64,000 nucleotides of DNA, taken from the NCBI RefSeq assembly GCF_900100865.1, contig NZ_LT627734.1:744001-808000 (forward strand), given 5' to 3'. Each line of letters opens with the position of its first letter. Within the stretch, counting starts at the first letter, position 1. Position numbers and translations under genes: made by a program. The notes under the pieces were generated by a model. The model saw only the letters and a program-made list of their open reading frames with translations. It did no database searches and was not told where the DNA came from. Shown piece after piece: positions 1 to 8,206 of this stretch. Source of the stretch: Candidatus Aquiluna sp. UB-MaderosW2red (GTDB taxonomy: Bacteria; Actinomycetota; Actinomycetes; Actinomycetales; Microbacteriaceae).

Positions 1-640
1 CCGCTGCACCAACCAGGGTCTTTCCCGCCCCACAGGGCAAAACCACAACCCCCGAACCGCCCAGGTCAAATTTCTCCACGGCTTGGATTTGATAATCGCG
101 CAAGTGCCAGGAGTCTTGTTTTAGTTTGATCTCGTGCGGGGTTCCCGGGGTGTAGCCGGCATTGTCCTCGGCTGGCCAGCCGAGCTTCAAGAGCTCTTGC
201 TTAAGTTGACCACGGGCCCAGTCTCTTACTCTGAAACCACCCTCAACTTCGCCCTCTAGAAGATTTGCAATTCTTCGATTCGATGAAACTTCGGCCAGAA
301 TGGATCTGGAATCGCTTTTTAGAATCAGGCCGATTGCATCCCTAGAGATGAGTAGCTTTCCAAAGCGCGCTATCGTCTCCTCAATTTCTTTGGAGACACC
401 CTGAGGCACGGGGTATTTCGACCATTTATTTAAAGAACTAAGGATGAAATCCGCATCATGACCGGCTGCTCGAGCATTCCAGAGCCCAAGCTTTGTGATG
501 CGATAGGTGTGAATGTGCTCTGGCGCGCGTTCCAGCTCGGCAAAGATCGCGAGCTCGTGACGAGCTTCATTGGCATCTTGGTGGTCGGTTTCAAGAAGTA
601 CCGTGCGGTCGGATTGAATAATCAGAGGCCCCAAAGACAT
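1..640 (-). CDS. DNA repair helicase XPB (3' end beyond window)
   Basis: Superfamily 2 DNA helicase of the bacterial XPB type, inferred to unwind DNA in repair. The ATG complement is at 638-640 and about 213 codons lie in the window. The N-terminal half carries the XPB-type region, including a stretch reading HLRDYQIQAVEKF, and it ends in a clear Walker A motif, LPCGAGKTLVGAA, at the window edge. The DEAH box and motif VI lie outside. It follows the Helicase_C_3 gene by 9 bp on the same strand, so the two are probably co-transcribed with the small membrane protein gene upstream. The family call rests on the Walker A context and the gene pair. Confidence 0.88.
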   Translation of the reverse strand, partial: MSLGPLIIQSDRTVLLETDHQDANEARHELAIFAELERAPEHIHTYRITKLGLWNARAAGHDADFILSSLNKWSKYPVPQGVSKEIEETIARFGKLLISRDAIGLILKSDSRSILAEVSSNRRIANLLEGEVEGGFRVRDWARGQLKQELLKLGWPAEDNAGYTPGTPHEIKLKQDSWHLRDYQIQAVEKFDLGGSGVVVLPCGAGKTLVGAA

Positions 641-649
641 CCCTATATC

Positions 650-2263
650 CTAACTGAGCCAGACCGCTTTGATTCTTGCCATCGGAAGGGTCAGCTCAGC
701 CTCTTTTTCTAGGTCCCTACCTCTGATCCGGTTGCCGGCTATTCCAAGCGGTTCAATCTCAAACTCCTTCAGCTGTCCATCCGGCAACTCGACTCTTAGG
801 GTCACTTTGAGTTTATTTTTTAGTGCAAAGTGCAATTGCCGAGTCATGTCCTCTTGCGCTGGCTCCTGAGATTCACCGGAAAGTAGCAACTCTGCCTGCT
901 GATTGGCTGCAGCTTGATCTATCAGCACGGGTTCGGTATCAATTCTTTCCCTGGGGGAGATTACCTGACCTGATTCATCAACCATCACCGCGGCATAACC
1001 GGCCGCCCGCAAATTAAAGTAAATGAGTTGACTTTGGAACCTAGAGCCGAGCTGATTTTTAGCGGTGGGCTTGAGTTGCAACGGGGCCAGTGAAGATTCG
1101 TTGGATATTTGCATAAGCAAGATTTCGTCATCGGATTCGATTATCGTGCCAAGCGCCGAACCTAAGACCGTGAGCTCACGGAACCTTGATTCTGATTCGG
1201 CTAATAGATACTGAACCGGCTGTGGCAATTCGTGGTTGCTGTGGCTGGCAAGAAATTCGCGAATCTCGGTGACACTCATTCCGACCTCTAGGGCATGCGA
1301 AATACTTAGGGCGCTGAGTCGGAAACGGCAGGCCAAACCCAAGTCTTCGGATTCGGTGAACACGTCTAAGGTTCGGTGCAGGCTTGGGGTAATTGGCCCG
1401 GGTGATGTGATGCTCAAATCGGATTGAACTATTAGTTTGGATACCGGCTCTGGCAACATTTCGGACACCAACTTAGCCGCTTTTGGAATTGAGGTTTGGG
1501 CGGCGAGCAGAAGTTTTGTCGGAGCACCTTGATCAATCAGGCCGATTAGTGAGCCGAATGCCAGCAGCTTCACATCGGCTATCGGCCGAAGCGGAAAAGC
1601 GGCTTGCAACTGCTCAATTAGGTCTTCGTCAGTTAGCTCGATAGCCGGAAGGTCCATGATGCTCTCGGCAAGTAGCTCCCAGCGTTTAGGGTGATCGGCC
1701 GATAGCCAAGCGTGCCCTTTATCAGTTGCCACCCAACGCTCAGCATGCGACCGAACCAGTCCGGCGTGCATTGCAAACTGGAAAATCTTTTGCACACGAT
1801 TGGCGGCCATTTTCACCGTGAGGCCTAACTCTTTGGCATCTTGGGCCTTGATTCCGGATCGAACCAAACCAAGCCAGTGTCGCTCGCAGGCAAATAGCGA
1901 TTCGGTGATTGTCAGCAGGGTTTCATGAATTACTAGGGAGTCGCCCGGTTCCGAGAGGTGCTTATGGGTTGGGGTTGCAAGCTCCGGCATCAGCGCCCCA
2001 GCTTGCTCAAACACATTGTCACTGCTAGCCAAAAGAGCGTGAGTCAAGTTTTTGGTTGGTTTTTTATGCTCTAAGTCCTCCAGGTCTTTTGACCCAAGGT
2101 TTCTTATTCGAGACTCCAATTCACGCCTCGATAACAAGAGCCTTGACAAATCGAATAGGTCCTGGCAGTTTTTGGTCTCTGAGACGCATGAACTTATGAC
2201 CGCTGCCAGCCTGGCTTGGTCTAGCTGCTTTAGGGAGCCAGCGAGGGTGAGTAGGTCAGACAA
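650..2263 (-). CDS. Helicase-associated (Helicase_C_3 / XPB-Ssl2-like) protein
   Basis: A 537-residue protein resembling the actinobacterial 'helicase-associated domain' family (Helicase_C_3, related to the XPB/Ssl2 N-terminal domain). It has no Walker motifs and so is not an ATPase itself. The N-terminal half is helical and winged-helix-like; the C-terminal part (about residues 370-537) is the conserved domain. It lies immediately upstream of XPB on the same strand (9 bp gap) and starts at the base after the stop of the small membrane protein gene, giving a three-gene unit. A role as an accessory or loader for XPB is inferred from this conserved pairing; the biochemical role is not evident from sequence. 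Confidence 0.8.
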   Translation of the reverse strand: MSDLLTLAGSLKQLDQARLAAVISSCVSETKNCQDLFDLSRLLLSRRELESRIRNLGSKDLEDLEHKKPTKNLTHALLASSDNVFEQAGALMPELATPTHKHLSEPGDSLVIHETLLTITESLFACERHWLGLVRSGIKAQDAKELGLTVKMAANRVQKIFQFAMHAGLVRSHAERWVATDKGHAWLSADHPKRWELLAESIMDLPAIELTDEDLIEQLQAAFPLRPIADVKLLAFGSLIGLIDQGAPTKLLLAAQTSIPKAAKLVSEMLPEPVSKLIVQSDLSITSPGPITPSLHRTLDVFTESEDLGLACRFRLSALSISHALEVGMSVTEIREFLASHSNHELPQPVQYLLAESESRFRELTVLGSALGTIIESDDEILLMQISNESSLAPLQLKPTAKNQLGSRFQSQLIYFNLRAAGYAAVMVDESGQVISPRERIDTEPVLIDQAAANQQAELLLSGESQEPAQEDMTRQLHFALKNKLKVTLRVELPDGQLKEFEIEPLGIAGNRIRGRDLEKEAELTLPMARIKAVWLS

Positions 2264-2503
2264 TTAATCCTTATTTCCCTTAGTTCGGGTGATGATTGAT
2301 GCGATTAGGAGTCCGATAATCAGCAAAAAGCCAACTGGTAGACCGATCAGCGGAAGTTGCGCCAACAAGACCGGCATGTCGGAGACTTTGAAAAGTGTTA
2401 GCACCAAGGTAAGAAGAATCGCAAGAATCGAGGCCCCAATTACTCCGACCGCCATATAAGCCAGTGTTACCTCTACTTGTGGGCGCTTGCGTTTTTCGGA
2501 CAT
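2264..2503 (-). CDS. Small two-TM membrane protein
   Basis: A 79-residue protein with a short basic cytoplasmic N-terminus (SEKRKRP), two hydrophobic helices (about residues 14-38 and 44-69) and a charged tail. It is the first gene of the minus-strand unit leading into the Helicase_C_3 and XPB genes; its stop abuts the next start. It is divergent from the cold-shock gene 56 bp away. Homologues in related genomes are sometimes labelled transporter ATPase subunits, but no ATPase motif exists here. The function is unknown. Confidence 0.7.
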   Translation of the reverse strand: MSEKRKRPQVEVTLAYMAVGVIGASILAILLTLVLTLFKVSDMPVLLAQLPLIGLPVGFLLIIGLLIASIITRTKGNKD

Positions 2504-2559
2504 CCAACAACTCTAACCTTTCGGCTACAGTTATGGCAGGTTCGTGGAAAGAAGGAAGC

Positions 2560-2940
2560 ATGCCAACCGGAAAAGTAAAGTTCTTCGATGATGACAAGGG
2601 ATTCGGCTTCATCCAGGGTGATGACGGTGCCGAGGTATTCCTGCACATCTCAGCGCTTCCTCAGGGCCACAGTTCAATAAAGCCTGGATCGCGCGTGGAA
2701 TATGGCGTGGCCGATGGTCGCAAAGGAGCGCAAGCTCTATCGGTTAGAGTGATCGAGGTTCCGATTCTGCAGGCGGTGAATCGCAAGCCTGCTGAAGAGC
2801 TAGCAATCATCACCGAAGATCTAATCCGACTCCTCGATCAAATGGGTGAGAGTCTCAAGCGAGGCAAGTATCCAGAGACGGCTCAATCTAAAAAGGTAGC
2901 TCTTCTTCTGCGCAAGGTGGCCGAAGAGCTTGAAGGCTAA
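2560..2940 (+). CDS. Cold-shock domain protein
   Basis: RNA/DNA-binding cold-shock protein of 126 residues. Residues 1-66 form the cold-shock domain with RNP1 (KGFGFI) and RNP2 (VFLHIS). The remaining 60 residues are a helical, lysine-rich extension, typical of the longer actinobacterial form rather than the 67-residue CspA. The ATG at 2560 is chosen because it follows a purine-rich GAAGGA ribosome-binding site and begins the canonical MPTGKVKFF. The upstream reading frame extension is rejected. The stop overlaps the TTG start of the next gene by 11 bp, so the two are probably translationally coupled. Confidence 0.92.
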   Translation: MPTGKVKFFDDDKGFGFIQGDDGAEVFLHISALPQGHSSIKPGSRVEYGVADGRKGAQALSVRVIEVPILQAVNRKPAEELAIITEDLIRLLDQMGESLKRGKYPETAQSKKVALLLRKVAEELEG

Positions 2941-3436
2941 CAATCAAGATTTTGCGCTTAGCGCCCTAAAGGAAACTACCAATCACGCCCAAATTGGTGA
3001 TTTCATAGCCGAAGTCGAATCTCCCAAGGGTGTAATTGAAGTCCGTTTTGCTGCTCTGATGCGCGGTTATGAAGGCTGGGTTTGGGTCATCACTCTGACT
3101 TCTCCCGATAAACGCAAGGGGATTTCGGTCTCCGAGGTTAATCTGATGGCAGGACCCGATGCAGTCCTTTCCCCAAATTGGGTGCCCTGGGCCGAACGTC
3201 TGGCCGAGTTCCGGAAGCAGCTTCGGGCAGAAGGCAAGGCTCAAACCGATGCCGAAGCCGATGAACTCATCAAGGGCATGGCCCTAGGATTTGCGGACGG
3301 CGAAGAGTCCGAGGACTCCGAGTCCGATGCCGACCAGGGCGGTGTGAAGCCACCACAAAAGACCCGCGTCAGACAACGCCGGATAAAACGCCAAGAGGAT
3401 GATCAGGACCAAGACCCAGAGAGCGCTTCCGACTAA
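2930..3436 (+). CDS. DUF3027 family protein
   Basis: A 168-residue protein matching the actinobacterial DUF3027 family: residues 1-115 hold the conserved core, including a GYEGWVWVITL strand and an LSPNWVPWAERL segment. The last 50 residues are low-complexity, acidic then mixed-charge. The start is a TTG inside the end of the cold-shock gene. The whole tail from 3284 onward is antisense to the DUF2530 gene, an unusually long convergent coding overlap of 153 bp. Molecular function is not known for the family. Confidence 0.85.
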   Translation: MKANNQDFALSALKETTNHAQIGDFIAEVESPKGVIEVRFAALMRGYEGWVWVITLTSPDKRKGISVSEVNLMAGPDAVLSPNWVPWAERLAEFRKQLRAEGKAQTDAEADELIKGMALGFADGEESEDSESDADQGGVKPPQKTRVRQRRIKRQEDDQDQDPESASD

Positions 3437-3511
3437 AACAATTTTCCTAGAGTGGATATCGGCAACTGTCGGCTCAGGGTGTCGCTCGGAAAACTTTATA
3501 AAGACCTTCAC
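3284..3511 (-). CDS. DUF2530 family membrane protein
   Basis: A 75-residue protein with a polar N-terminus containing a PEP motif (HPEPTVADIHSRKIVLVG) and two membrane helices (about residues 26-44 and 52-71), matching DUF2530. Its ATG overlaps the serC stop by four bases, so it lies in the serC transcript. About two thirds of the gene, including both membrane helices, is antisense to the acidic tail of the DUF3027 gene. The function is unknown; the membrane location is clear from hydrophobicity. Confidence 0.75.
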   Translation of the reverse strand: MKVFIKFSERHPEPTVADIHSRKIVLVGSALWVLVLIILLAFYPALSDAGLLWWLHTALVGIGLGVLGLFAVRKS

Positions 3512-4623
3512 ATCTCTCCCAACACATAATCGATTGAAGCAAGCAGTGCCTGAATGTCGCTTGGCTCAACCGAGACGAAGGTGGCAACCCTCAGCTGGTT
3601 TTTTCCGAGCTTTCGATAGGGCTCAACATCCACAACTCCATTGTCTCTCAGAGTTTTAGAAATAACAGAAGCATCAATTGATTCAGCAAAATCAATGGTT
3701 ACGACGACTTGCGAACGATGCTCCGGGTTTTCAACAAAGGCGTTGGCAACGCTGGAGGCTTGGGCCCAGTCGTAGAGGAGGTCGGAAGATTCTTTTGTGC
3801 GAGCATCCGCCCATTTCAGACCACCGGATTGATTGATCCAGCCCACCTGGTCTTCCAGCATGAAAAGGGTCGCAATCGACGGAGTGTTCAGAGTTTGATT
3901 CAACCTCGAGTTGTCCAGAGCGGCTTTTAGGCTGAGAAACTCTGGGATGTAGCGGTCACTTTCGGCTATTTTTTCGATGCGCTCAATTGCTGCTGGGGAG
4001 ACCAGGGCCAACCAAAGCCCGCCATCGGAAGCGAAGTTTTTTTGTGGGGCGAAATAATAAACATCAGTTTCATGCGCATCAAAATCAATTCCCCCGGCAG
4101 CGCTGGTCGCATCGGTTAGGTGCAAAGCTCCCGAGTCAACACCCGCAGTTCTTCTTACCGGGGCAACAACTCCTGTTGAGGTTTCATTCTGCGGGTAAAC
4201 ATAAAGATCCACACCAGCTTCAGCAGTCAGGGCACTTCTTGAGCCGGGCTCAGCCTTTTGAATACTCGGCGCTTGGAGCCAAGGGGTAGTGAGTGCACTG
4301 GCGAACTTGGATCCAAATTCTCCGTGAACTAGGGCTTGTGCTTTATTCTCCGCGAGACCAAAAGCGGCCGCATCCCAAAACGCCGTCGAGCCACCGTTTC
4401 CCAGAATGATTTCGTACCCCGCCGGAGCTCGAAATAAGCCCATCAGGCCCGAGCGAATATCCCCGACCAGGTTTTTTACCGGTAGCTGGCGGTGGCTGGT
4501 ACCCAAAAGGGCAGCCCCCTTTGTCAAAAAGTTTTCTAACTGAGCGCTGCGCACCTTCGAGGGTCCGCAACCGAACCTGCCGTCTTGGGGAAGAAGATTT
4601 GCTGGAATCTTGATGTTTGCCAT
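3508..4623 (-). CDS. serC: Phosphoserine aminotransferase
   Basis: PLP-dependent enzyme converting 3-phosphohydroxypyruvate and glutamate to phosphoserine in serine biosynthesis; 371 residues, close to the mycobacterial SerC length. The N-terminus (IPANLLPQDGRFGCGPSKVR) is diagnostic of the actinobacterial SerC subfamily. The PLP lysine is probably in the FAPQKNFASDGG segment (about residues 190-201). The start at 4623 is preferred over upstream ATGs because an AAGGGG site precedes it with good spacing. It is divergent from the DtxR-type regulator, with a 59-bp shared intergenic region. Confidence 0.93.
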   Translation of the reverse strand: MANIKIPANLLPQDGRFGCGPSKVRSAQLENFLTKGAALLGTSHRQLPVKNLVGDIRSGLMGLFRAPAGYEIILGNGGSTAFWDAAAFGLAENKAQALVHGEFGSKFASALTTPWLQAPSIQKAEPGSRSALTAEAGVDLYVYPQNETSTGVVAPVRRTAGVDSGALHLTDATSAAGGIDFDAHETDVYYFAPQKNFASDGGLWLALVSPAAIERIEKIAESDRYIPEFLSLKAALDNSRLNQTLNTPSIATLFMLEDQVGWINQSGGLKWADARTKESSDLLYDWAQASSVANAFVENPEHRSQVVVTIDFAESIDASVISKTLRDNGVVDVEPYRKLGKNQLRVATFVSVEPSDIQALLASIDYVLGEM

Positions 4624-4652
4624 GCCCCTTAGTTTATCCATCGTCGTGGCAT

Positions 4653-4666
4653 TAGTCTTTTGACTA
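4653..4666. promoter_or_regulatory. Inverted repeat between serC and DtxR-type gene
   Basis: A perfect TAGTC-TTTT-GACTA repeat lies 17 bp before the GTG of the DtxR-family regulator and about 30 bp upstream of the divergent serC start. Its place and symmetry fit an operator for autoregulation, but it does not closely match the classical DtxR/IdeR or MntR box, so the assignment is tentative. Confidence 0.35.
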
Positions 4667-4682
4667 GCAAAGGGGCCCAATT

Positions 4683-5363
4683 GTGACAGACCTGATCGAC
4701 ACCACTGAGATGTATCTCAAGGCAATCTTCGAGCTAGAAGAAGAGGGCATCACGCCGATGCGAGCTCGCATTGCCGAGCGCTTGGAGCATTCTGGCCCAA
4801 CCGTTTCGCAAACGGTGGCTCGTATGGAGCGCGATGGCCTACTGAGTCTTGGTGATGATAAGCACCTTGAATTCACTGATGTTGGCCGTCTCACCGCCAC
4901 CGAGGTGATGCGCAAACATCGTTTGGCCGAGCGGCTATTGATTGATGTGATCGGTCTCGAGTGGGAATTAGTCCATGATGAGGCTTGTCGTTGGGAACAC
5001 GTGATGAGCGAGAACGTAGAGCGTAAGCTCATCGAACTTTTGGATCAACCCAGGATCTCACCATTTGGCATGCCGGTGCCTGGACTCGAGTTATTGGGGC
5101 TCCAAAGCTCCGAACCACAGCCCTGTAATGCGATAAGTGCCCTTGAAACTGGGACTTATCAGCTGGTCCGGATCGGAGAGCCGCTGCAAATCGACTCTGC
5201 TTTTTTATTGCAACTATGGGATCTGGGCTTGACCCCGGGTGAACATGTAACCATTGATAAAAGCGCTGCAGGCTGGCTAATCACCGGATTAGGGCGCAAC
5301 GAAGGTTTGATTGTGGACGGGTCTGTCGCCGCCCACTTATTTGCAGCGGTTATTCAGAACTAG
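4683..5363 (+). CDS. DtxR/IdeR-MntR family metal-dependent regulator
   Basis: Metal-responsive transcriptional repressor, 226 residues. An N-terminal winged helix (about residues 3-65) contains ARIAERLEHSGPTVSQTVARM. A dimerisation/metal-binding helix bundle follows (HRLAERLLIDVIGLEWELVHDEACRWEHVM split across residues 79-108), with the His, Glu, Cys and Glu ligand positions typical of the family. A C-terminal SH3/FeoA-like domain covers about residues 150-225, as in IdeR. The GTG start follows an AAGGGG site. Whether the effector is iron or manganese cannot be decided from sequence; the Cys in the metal helix is closer to DtxR/IdeR. Confidence 0.88.
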   Translation: MTDLIDTTEMYLKAIFELEEEGITPMRARIAERLEHSGPTVSQTVARMERDGLLSLGDDKHLEFTDVGRLTATEVMRKHRLAERLLIDVIGLEWELVHDEACRWEHVMSENVERKLIELLDQPRISPFGMPVPGLELLGLQSSEPQPCNAISALETGTYQLVRIGEPLQIDSAFLLQLWDLGLTPGEHVTIDKSAAGWLITGLGRNEGLIVDGSVAAHLFAAVIQN

Positions 5364-5415
5364 CGGTTATACTTCAACGAGCAAAAGTTCCAGACACTCC
5401 CTAGGAGAACCCCTT

Positions 5416-6156
5416 TTGATCCCTGCTCCAGCTGAAACCACGGTCTCGCGCAAAGCGCTGAGAGTGGCGGAGCGGCGAGTCTCGATAAAAGAGCAGAAGC
5501 ATTCGTTGAGGACTCTGATTACCATGATGTCGGCAATGGGACTAATGGCTACTTTTGCTCTTCCTTCTTACGGTTTTGATCCAGAAACAACCGCTCTAAG
5601 TGGCCTAGCCCACGACAACACGATGGTTGACATCTCTGCCCCTTCACAGGGGCTTTCTGTTGCCGCGGTTAGGGCAGTCGAGTTTTCTCGGGGAGACTAT
5701 CAAGAAGCGGATGCAAGTCAGTTTGAGGTTAAAGCCGTGAGCAGAGTGGCTTACACGGGTCCCCGAGCTGAGGATTATGTAGCCAACCCAAGATTCACGA
5801 GTGTCACTTCCGCGAGCATAATGAAAGCTGCGGCTGAGTTGGTTGGTACTCCTTATGTTTACGGCGGTTCTACTCCTTCCGGCTTCGACTGCTCGGGCTA
5901 CGTGCTTTTTGTTTACTCTCAGTTTGGGTTGGACCTTCCCCATAGCGTCTACCAGCAGTCCAGGATCGCAGTCAAGGTTCCCTTGGCGGATGCGGTTCCT
6001 GGCGACATTGTGACCTTTAATGACTACAGCCACAACGGTATTTACGCAGGCAACGGTAATTTCTACCATTCCCCACAGCCGGGTGACCGCGTGAAACTGG
6101 CACCGATCTTCACCGACCGCTTCTACATAACTCGATTTGTCGAAATCTCAAACTAA
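5416..6156 (+). CDS. NlpC/P60 (C40) cell-wall hydrolase
   Basis: Secreted peptidoglycan endopeptidase, 246 residues from the TTG at 5416, chosen because an AGGAG site lies 6 bp upstream. A basic N-terminal stretch precedes a hydrophobic segment (about residues 34-54) that serves as signal peptide or anchor. The C-terminal 115 residues are the NlpC/P60 domain: catalytic Cys in GFDCSGY, His in SHNGIYAG and the third polar residue in FYHSP. The linker between the signal and the domain has no LysM or SH3 repeat. It follows the metal regulator by 52 bp. Confidence 0.88.
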   Translation: MIPAPAETTVSRKALRVAERRVSIKEQKHSLRTLITMMSAMGLMATFALPSYGFDPETTALSGLAHDNTMVDISAPSQGLSVAAVRAVEFSRGDYQEADASQFEVKAVSRVAYTGPRAEDYVANPRFTSVTSASIMKAAAELVGTPYVYGGSTPSGFDCSGYVLFVYSQFGLDLPHSVYQQSRIAVKVPLADAVPGDIVTFNDYSHNGIYAGNGNFYHSPQPGDRVKLAPIFTDRFYITRFVEISN

Positions 6157-6157
6157 A

Positions 6158-6180
6158 AAACGCAACCCTCTTTAGCGTTT
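6158..6180 (+). terminator. Weak stem-loop after the C40 peptidase gene
   Basis: AAACGC and GCGTTT pair across an 11-base loop immediately after the peptidase stop codon. There is no long T-tract, so it is at best a weak terminator. Confidence 0.3.
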
Positions 6181-6335
6181 CTACCCAATTCACAGTGAAT
6201 CTCACTTACTCTTTTGATATTGTTTTGGACACTCAAATTCAAGGGAGGGTAGAGATGCTTCGAGATCAGCTCGCCAGTTATGGAGATCGAATATGTCTCA
6301 ACCGATACCCCCGGATAACCGGCCTAGAAATCTTG

Positions 6336-6366
6336 CGCGTCGCATTATGCGGCGCGTTTTTTATTT
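6336..6366 (+). terminator. Strong intrinsic terminator
   Basis: CGCGTCGCA (6336-6344) pairs with TGCGGCGCG (6348-6356) across a 3-base loop with one G-U pair, followed directly by six Ts and then ATTT. It reads on the plus strand and closes transcription before the HNH gene. The nearest upstream recognised gene ends 180 bp earlier, leaving an unassigned transcribed stretch in between. Confidence 0.75.
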
Positions 6367-6437
6367 CCAGGGCTAATCAAAGTGGCCAATTCTCATCGCC
6401 TGCAAGCCGTGCGGGTGATTTTGTCTAAGGGGAAAAA

Positions 6438-6944
6438 TTGCGCACATTAGTTCTAAACGCTGGCTACGAGCCTTTGGCCGTGGTGTCTTTTAAGCGTGCC
6501 CTGATTCTGGTGTTAAACCAGAAGGCCACCATATTGGCTGGCGCCGATGACAAAGTGGTTCACAGTGCCACTCGGTCTTTTGATTTACCAACAGTCATCT
6601 TGCTTCAGCGCTATGTGAGAATTCCAAACTCAAGACGGGTTCCGGTCTCTCGCCGAGGGGTTTTGCGGCGCGATGATTTTCGTTGCGGCTACTGCCAAAA
6701 ACCCGCAGACACCGTGGATCACGTGGTTCCAAAATCCCGCGGCGGTAAAGACACCTGGGACAACCTGGTGGCATGTTGTCTCAAGTGCAATAACCAAAAA
6801 TCCAATAAGACCCCTAAGGAGATGGGCTGGGAGCTGAAAGTAAAGCCCAAGATGCCGAGTGGGTTGATTTGGAGCGTTCGCGGGGTGGACAAAAACGAAC
6901 CGCAGTGGGAAGAGTTTCTTGCAATGCAACCCCAGGCCGCTTAG
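6438..6944 (+). CDS. HNH endonuclease family protein
   Basis: A 168-residue HNH nuclease of the type found singly in most actinobacterial genomes. Residues 1-70 are the family-specific N-terminus (LVLNAGYEPLAVVSFKRAL). The C-terminal domain has zinc-binding CGYC and CLKCN pairs around the HNH core DHVVPKSRGG and the Asn in WDNLVACC. The TTG start follows AAGGGGAAAAA. There is no restriction or phage context, so this is probably a host DNA-metabolism protein and not a mobile homing enzyme; its substrate is unknown. Confidence 0.88.
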   Translation: MRTLVLNAGYEPLAVVSFKRALILVLNQKATILAGADDKVVHSATRSFDLPTVILLQRYVRIPNSRRVPVSRRGVLRRDDFRCGYCQKPADTVDHVVPKSRGGKDTWDNLVACCLKCNNQKSNKTPKEMGWELKVKPKMPSGLIWSVRGVDKNEPQWEEFLAMQPQAA

Positions 6945-7066
6945 CTTTTTCAATTCACAGTTCGTAGCGTTTTGGATAGCGTCCGGCAGTGATTTTTGAT
7001 TCGCTTCACCAGCCTTAGAATTAGGGCTTATTGCACTTCTAAGCGAGCCTTGAGAATGGATTTAGA

Positions 7067-8068
7067 TTGAACGTAGAACTCTGGGTTTGGCTAACCACCG
7101 TTGCGGTCTTTTCTGCCGTGATAATCGGCGATTTGACTTACCAAGTGAGGCACCCGCACGAACCAACCTTCAGAGAATCTGCGATTCAGAGCTCTATTTA
7201 CATTGGGCTGGCATTGTTGTTCACATTCGTGATTTCTGGAATTTGGGGTGGTCAATACGGCGGTGAATACATCGCAGGGTTCATCACCGAAAAGTCACTC
7301 TCGGTGGATAACCTATTTGTTTTCTTGTTGATTTTCACCCAGTTCAAGGTGCCGAGGAAATTGCAGTCAGAGGCGCTCTTGGTGGGTATCGTGATCGCAC
7401 TTATTCTGCGCGGTGCTTTTATCGCACTGGGCGCTGCGTTTATTGAAAACTTTTCCTGGGCTTTTTATGTGTTTGGCGCCTTCTTGCTACTCACCGCCAT
7501 CAAGATTCTGAAAGACACCATCCGTGACCTCAAGCCGGCCGAGCCCGGTGCGGAATATGAAGGCTCAAAGCTGATTAGCTTTTTGCAGCGCCGAATGCGC
7601 ACCACCGAGGATTACCACGGCACCAAGCTGAGCATCATCCAAAACGGTAAGCGCTATTTCACGCCGTTGATGCTGGTGATGGTTGCCATCGGGTTCACGG
7701 ACCTGTTGTTCGCTTTGGATTCAATTCCCGCAATCTACGGGTTGACCGAAGAGCCCTACATTGTTTTTGTGGCAAACGCCTTCGCGCTTTTGGGCCTCAG
7801 GCAGCTCTACTTCATGCTCTCGGGGCTGATGGAGCGCCTCAAGTACCTAGGTTTAGGGCTCGCCTTCATCTTGGGCTGGATTGGTTTTAAGTTGGTAGTT
7901 CACGCGCTTCATAAAAATGAACTTGGGTTTATCAATGGCGGCGAGAGTATAAAGCTAATCCCCGAGATACCGACCTCCTTGTCGCTTGGGGTAATTGTCG
8001 TGACTCTTATTGTGACTACTGTCTGGTCGCTTTATGCGACAAGGGTAAATAAGACTAAGAAGATCTAG
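7067..8068 (+). CDS. TerC family integral membrane protein
   Basis: A 333-residue multi-pass protein of the TerC/Alx family, linked in other bacteria to manganese export or metal insertion into secreted proteins. Family motifs SVDNLFVFLLIFTQF (about residue 77) and GFTDLLFALDSIPAIYGL (about residue 212) are intact, and 8-9 membrane helices are visible. The TTG start gives NVELWVW, the same N-terminus as the second TerC gene at 20751. No yybP-ykoY riboswitch was recognised in the 120 bp upstream. It is followed by a 173-bp gap before the PadR gene. Confidence 0.9.
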   Translation: MNVELWVWLTTVAVFSAVIIGDLTYQVRHPHEPTFRESAIQSSIYIGLALLFTFVISGIWGGQYGGEYIAGFITEKSLSVDNLFVFLLIFTQFKVPRKLQSEALLVGIVIALILRGAFIALGAAFIENFSWAFYVFGAFLLLTAIKILKDTIRDLKPAEPGAEYEGSKLISFLQRRMRTTEDYHGTKLSIIQNGKRYFTPLMLVMVAIGFTDLLFALDSIPAIYGLTEEPYIVFVANAFALLGLRQLYFMLSGLMERLKYLGLGLAFILGWIGFKLVVHALHKNELGFINGGESIKLIPEIPTSLSLGVIVVTLIVTTVWSLYATRVNKTKKI

Positions 8069-8206
8069 CTTCCACCTTCGCCTATTGAGATGCTCGCCTT
8101 GGCTCCATGGCCTAAGTTGAGCGATGCTTGATGGGTCTGGACTTAAATTTCTAACCTCATTTTTAGATTACGACACGCTTTATTATGTTTGTCCAACTAC
8201 TGTGCA

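Noticed and set aside
5364-5415. Possible c-di-AMP (ydaO) riboswitch before the NlpC/P60 gene
   Set aside because: Only 52 bp separate the genes, far too little for that riboswitch.
6950-7066. Possible yybP-ykoY manganese riboswitch upstream of the first TerC gene
   Set aside because: The expected conserved core and paired helices could not be found by eye, and the leader is short.
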